Positions 59,290-64,000 of a stretch of DNA of 64,000 nucleotides are shown in pieces. The stretch is from Zizania palustris. Taxonomy: Eukaryota; Streptophyta; Magnoliopsida; Poales; Poaceae. Every line of letters starts with the position of its first letter. Position 1 is the stretch's first letter. A program made the position numbers and the translations under genes. The notes beneath the pieces were generated by a model. It made no database searches. It was not told the origin of the DNA and was given only the letters and a program-made list of their open reading frames with translations. The stretch covers positions 3,472,001 to 3,536,000 of the forward strand of contig JAAALK010000283.1 of assembly GCA_019279435.1 (NCBI GenBank), written 5' to 3'.

Positions 59290-60551
59290 TAGTGGCTATA
59301 AACAATGCGGTGGCATAGGAAAATCGAACTATAGCAAAAACTGAGTACTGAACTGGTTGAGAAATCATTAAAAAAAATCACACGCTTGAACCAAGATATA
59401 TAAACAGCAGCTAAAAATCTCTTGTGAGCAGATGTCTTGATTTGACTAGACACAAAAAAATCAATGAAATTTTATTGTTCTGCCTTGATTTATGAGCATA
59501 CAAACCAAAGAAACACATGCTGTGTACGAGTAAGCAGTAGATTCACCAAAAAAACTCCAGTTTGAAATCCAAGACACCAAAAGTTGCATGCAAAACAGCA
59601 AAACACTGACGCGCACGGTAATCAGAGCAATATTAATCACTTGCAGAAAGCTAGCGCTAAACACAATGCTAGCAGATATCGAAAATCAAAACAGAAGCGA
59701 TGGCTTCAGAAGATATGAAGAGCATGTCGGATACAGAGAAATATTCTGGGAAGATTTCAGGGAAGAAAAGATACACCAAACCAACAATCCAGGGGAGGAA
59801 CAAAGGAGACAAAAATTCTTCTGATTTGAAGATAAATTCTCAAAAGTGTTCTTCTAAAAATGGTTCAAAAATATGAATTTCTGGATTACATTTTCCAAAG
59901 CCACGGGACCCTTTTATAGGCATCCTACAAAGGAAATACCCAAAATACCCTTACGGATTATTCACAAAAAGTGAATTAAAACTAAGTATATCTAAAATAC
60001 TTTGGTATTTTTCAGAATTAGAAATTCAGAAAAATACACAAAGAATATACCTATTTTATTATAAAATTAAAACTACCCTTTTGGTATTTTTTGGAATAAA
60101 AAATTCAGAAAAATGCTTAAATACTACATCTATTTAAACCTACTGTACTGAAAATTATAATTCAATTTCTTAGAATTTTATGACACTTTTTGATCCAACT
60201 GTTTTAAGCCATCTCAGCACCGTGTACTCGAATTGGACCACCACGACTCAGCAGCTCTCTTAGCCCAGTAATCGTCTGTTCGTGTACCTATCACATGACC
60301 AACGTCACGACACTCACTTGCCGTCCTTACATAATGTATCCGGATTGGACCTCTATGATTCCGCAGCTCCTCCAACTCACTATTCGTCCATCCATATACT
60401 TATCACACCGGTCAATGCCACGACAAGACATCTTCCTCCGAAGTCCCCCTTTGAAGTGCCTCCCCTCAGAGGGCTTTCTCATCATTTCTTCCATTGATAA
60501 TCACTCATCATCAGCGAGGCATGAGCCCATAATCTCCACCATGGTTTCTCA
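59290..60551 (-). repeat. 3' LTR remnant of Sirevirus element J
   Basis: The minus strand starts TGAGAAACCATGGTGG at 60551, right after the AAGAGGGAGAT tract. It continues with the twice-repeated GGTACACG / GGCTNAG motifs of this LTR family, then TATAAAAGG near 59915. It is cut at 59290 by the LTR of I, so the normal LTR end is missing. The internal stretch to 59290 shows no gene. Confidence 0.75.
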
Positions 60552-62833
60552 ATCTCCCTCTTGATAAGTGCATTGTCAACTCCCTATTCACCTGTAACCA
60601 AATGTGGAAATAGAGAAACAAAACAAAATAAAAAATAAAAGATAAACCTAATGACCAAAAGCCAAAAAAAAGCCAGAAAAGTTCACTAGGTCAAACAGAA
60701 AAGAAATCAACAAAGATTTCTAATAAAATCTCAAATGAGTGCATTTCTCCGAATCATTAACAAGGCAAAAGAGAATAAACTCCACCTGAAACAAATCTCT
60801 CTAACTAAAACCAAAAGAGAATAAACTACCCTTGAAACAAATCTCTCCACCTAAAACCTCAAATTTCTCCCTCTTGTTGACAATTGGACTCATCAAACGA
60901 GACTAAAAACACTTAAAGAGACAAAAACTCTACTCCCCCTTAAATGTAGCTCCTGCTAAAAATATGCAATGAATACAATTAGGCTGCAAAAGGAGTGAAA
61001 CAACAAGCTTCTTAGATATGATTAATAGCTATTATAAGATTAAGAAAGTATAGCAAGGGCCATTGTCTATTAACACTGCATGACAAGCTCAGGTGAATAT
61101 TATCCAAACAAAATCATGAGTAGGCCATTTTTAGATTTTGCAAATAAAAACATCACCACTCAGGCTAATAGACTAGGCATGGCAAGATATGAAATGCAAA
61201 AGCTAGCAGATATATACCTAGATGAGCATATCCAAATAACATGGACTTCAACAAACTTGTTATCCAATTATCCAATTTTCTTTTTCAATCTCCATTTTTA
61301 ATTCTTTTGTTTTTAATTTTTTGCTAGGGCTTATTTGCATGTCAACTTTATGCTAACCGACCAAGCTAAGCCTAGGTCAAGGAAAACCATCAGAAGCTTA
61401 AAGCATTGGTCTTGGCATACACTGCAATGTCCTAGTTCTGATCATAGTGCAATGATAAACAATCTATAACAAAACAATGCGACAAAGCAAACCCACCTAG
61501 ATCTTTTCACTCAAGCATAAAAGGCATGGATTTTTTTTTAATTTTTCATGATTTTATGATTTTTAGAGCATATTGTCCATGTAAAACATATAGATATCCA
61601 AGTTGCATGTTTACATCCAATGAAAAAGAATTAGCTACCAGGCATGTAAAAGATAGAAAATGCAATCAACCTACACATGCTAGTTACCAGATTAAGCAGT
61701 GATCATGTTTTAAATTTTCAAGATATAAAAACCATGATCATGACAGATATCAGAAATAAATTCAAAAAAGCTGAATCAACATGATCATAAAAATAATCCA
61801 AAAGCATATACACGCATGTGCATGTAAAAAAGTTAATCATATAACAGAAGCTCGTACAAGTGTGTGTATGCAATAAGGCATGCATTGGACACACTAAAAT
61901 GCAAAAGAAACAAAGAGAATGAAAAATCTCAAAAATATCCAACACAAAAAGGATAAACAACGCAAACATCTTTTACCTTGATCTTTGAAGCTCATGGGGT
62001 TGAAGCTAGAGAACCATCTACAAGCCTGTGACCATCTGTCCTCTAGTTCCCGATCCTGCAAAATCAAGGGTAAAAAGGATGAGCGAATGGTCTAACACTA
62101 GGGTTAACAAAAGAACTGAACCAGTATCGAGCCATCTGCTCAACAATGGAAAAACCAAAAGCAGTATAGTTAGGACCAAAAAGAAACTCTCAAAGAGTGG
62201 TCCACAAAACTTCCTAAAACCACGACCACGAGGTCCAAAGCCATATTGAGAATGACCTGGAGCTTTGCTGGAACAATATCAACCCTCCGGAGTACGGGCA
62301 CGAAAGTTGTATCCCCTACCACCACCTATGCGATGCGCCCTTGCAATTCACCTCTCACCACGTCGAGGAACCTCTTAACCCACTTTCTCCTGAAGAAAAA
62401 CTCCTCAAGATGCCCATCTCTATGGCAAAACTCACGATGATAGGTTGGCTTCTTGGGATGTAGTTGAGAGTTAGGCTCTTTGGTTTTGGTGGCCTTTGAT
62501 GAAATCTCTTTAGCATTGGACGGTCTAGGTAAAGGATCAAGAGAAGTGTGCTGGTCTTTGGGCTTAGGAATCCAAATAGACTTCTTGAATGGAGCTTTAG
62601 GTGGACTATCCATCTTGGATTTTTCTTACTCAAGGGCAGTGGGAGAGGTAAAAATGATGTCGCCCTTATCATGACTCTCAACTCTCTCAAAACCCAAACC
62701 CAAGGTTAAACCAGCCTTGTCGGTGCACATCTTTGTCTTGGCCAAGAGTAAATCCATCCTTTCTTTACATTCAAAGCATTTTTCAATCACGGAGAGAAGA
62801 TATTCATTTTCATACATGAGGTTTTGAGCTTGC
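60552..62833 (-). pseudogene. Internal remnant of Sirevirus element J (Gag C-terminus and 3' UTR)
   Basis: Minus strand from 62833: a coiled-coil Gag tail (QAQNLMYENEYLLSVIEKCF and KERMDLLLAKTKMC). Then comes LHPKKPTYHREFCHRDGHLE, where the second knuckle of A has lost Cys residues (Arg and Phe instead), then MARYWF and a short protease vestige (RWFSSFNPMSFKDQGK, near 61990-62030). The 3' UTR follows directly, with purine boxes near 60930, 60865 and 60555. Most of protease, integrase, RT and RNase H is absent. The gag is cut on the right at 62833 by K. Confidence 0.8.
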
Positions 62834-64000
62834 TGTTGACACAAAAACGTGACCCCGCACTTGGGTTAGTCCGATGATCCAAAAGTGCACGGATACTTAG
62901 GGATAGGCCTAAGCGTGACATGGCACCGACGTCGCGTTCCGACTACCCTTAATAGTGATTAGGGGGGTGGAGTCGCCAGGCAACCAGATTACACAAAATA
63001 ATCCAATTAGCCGAAAGAAATAGATTAAACAGAATAAAATCAGCATACCAGTCGGAGCCCGTCTAGTTCGAAGTCTGATGCGAAGAGTGCTTCGGCGTCT
63101 GGTGCGAAATGCTCCACCGAAGGGTGCTTCGGCGTTTCGGACTGATCCGGCCGAAGGTGGACACCGAACGGATCTGGACGCGATAATCACCTCCGAACAG
63201 CGGGGTTTGGCATGATATCTCCGATACAGCAATCTATGAGACAAAGACGCGAAGGCCACGCGCGAGTGCAACTTCGTCCAGTGCGGAGTATGGTCATGGT
63301 GAAGCCTATTGCGATGAAGTATGCTGGCGAAGCCTGTTGCCGAAGCATGCAATCTCGCCGAAGGGTGTCTTGGGACCTCCGAAACCGGTCTCTCAGCTCC
63401 GGACACCTCCGACGAAGTGGCTCCAAGCGTGCGAACCTGCAACAGAGGAGTGCGAAGTACCAATTCGGCCTGAGGACCAGATTTTGCTAAGTGTTGCACT
63501 AGTAGCGAAGGTAGCAATCTATTAACAAGATTAGCGGATACTTCACAGGTGAAGTACCAAGGCGATAACAATCTATTACGTAGATTAACGGATACTTCAC
63601 AAGCGAAGTAACAAGGATTACCACTGTTCTGTAGTGGCCGGCGGAGGGCTTCCATGCAAACCCATGAAGAGGTATAGGAAAATAAAGGTAAAGTAAACGC
63701 GATCAAAGCATGGGCTTTGGTTTGGTTTGAGTTGGGGGGGGTGGTTCTCCACGCCGGCCATGCCTCTCTATTTATAGGGGGTTAACTCCTAATCTAATCT
63801 GCTATTAATCCGGCTAGATAGAGATAGAGATTGAGTCGGTGACGCTAACAACTCTATCTCTGCCGAGATGGGCTTCGGCCAGGCCCATCGAGGCATGTTC
63901 CTCGTGCTGAATCTTCGGTAGCGTGGGCTTCGGCTAGGCCCGTCGAGGCCTGCTCCTCAGGTCGAAGCTTCGGTAGCGTGGGCTTCGGCCAGGCCCATCG
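62834..64000 (-). mobile_element. End of an unassigned LTR (K), cut by the window edge
   Basis: It begins TGTTGACACAAAAACG within the gag of J and carries a minus-strand TATAAATA at 63776-63769. This indicates an LTR read right to left and ending at 62834. It contains TGGCGACTCCACC on the minus strand (about 62963-62975). No primer site follows its end in J, so it is a 3' LTR end or a solo LTR. The family is not recognised. Confidence 0.5.
63868..64000. repeat. About 55-bp tandem repeat at the window edge
   Basis: GGGCTTCGGCCAGGCCCATCG recurs three times (about 63870, 63925 and 63980), with TCTTCGGTAGCGT between copies. It lies in K upstream (minus) of the TATA box and continues past the window. 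Confidence 0.75.

Noticed and set aside
62909..63706. A 265-codon open frame on the minus strand in K
   Set aside because: It lies downstream of the LTR TATA box in GC-rich sequence, has no recognisable domain and unusual composition (Arg, Ser and Leu rich). More likely chance.
1..64000. Host genes, tRNA, rRNA or CRISPR arrays
   Set aside because: None supported. All recognisable coding sequence belongs to transposable elements.

Overview
This window is plant nuclear DNA built almost entirely of nested LTR retrotransposons. I found no host gene, rRNA, tRNA or CRISPR array. The evidence for a plant is the set of families present. There are Sirevirus-type Ty1/copia elements (iMet-tRNA primer site, long coiled-coil Gag, repeated AAGGGGGAG boxes). 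There are Tat-type Ty3/gypsy elements with an antisense gene. There is a chromovirus-like Ty3/gypsy element, and a hAT-type non-autonomous transposon. A large-genome flowering plant, perhaps a monocot, is likely; the species cannot be named from this sequence.

Layout, outermost first. Element F (minus strand, chromovirus-like gypsy) is the oldest layer. Its integrase is cut at 8606, and its protease and Gag are separated (11786 versus 43388) by inserted element B. F also holds element A (Sirevirus-like, 882-8605), whose 5' LTR carries a 652-bp hAT element (1340-1991), and a Tat solo LTR (10371-10865). B (Sirevirus, 11792-43382, target duplication CTAGT) is split twice. Its pol contains C (13705-30450, duplication GGATG). 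C contains D (16491-28709, duplication CTACT), and D contains a solo LTR (25951-26445, duplication GCGAG). The 3' LTR of B contains E (33882-43102, duplication GAATG). The path F>B>C>D>solo LTR is five levels deep, and each junction from B inward is supported by a matching 5-bp duplication.

Right-hand part: an LTR plus leader of a third gypsy family (G, 44082-45443, plus strand) and an inverted one (I, 55872-59289, minus strand) flank Tat element H (45444-55866, minus strand, duplication GCTCT). The LTR of I holds a solo Sirevirus LTR (56581-58562, duplication ACCTC). J (59290-62833, minus strand) is another pol-deleted Sirevirus remnant. It is cut by the end of an unassigned LTR (K, 62834 to the window edge).

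How the parts work. D has an almost intact Gag-PR-RT-RNaseH-INT polyprotein broken by one TGA, and its LTRs are nearly identical, so it is recent. A, C and J keep Gag but lack pol; E has lost integrase; H is decayed. They would depend on enzymes supplied in trans. The strongest signal is the second gene in all three Tat elements (D, E, H). It lies on the strand opposite to gag-pol, has its own TATA box about 100-140 bp upstream of its ATG, and carries GT-AG introns at conserved positions and phases. It runs tail-to-tail toward pol, with unrelated tandem repeats in between in D and H.
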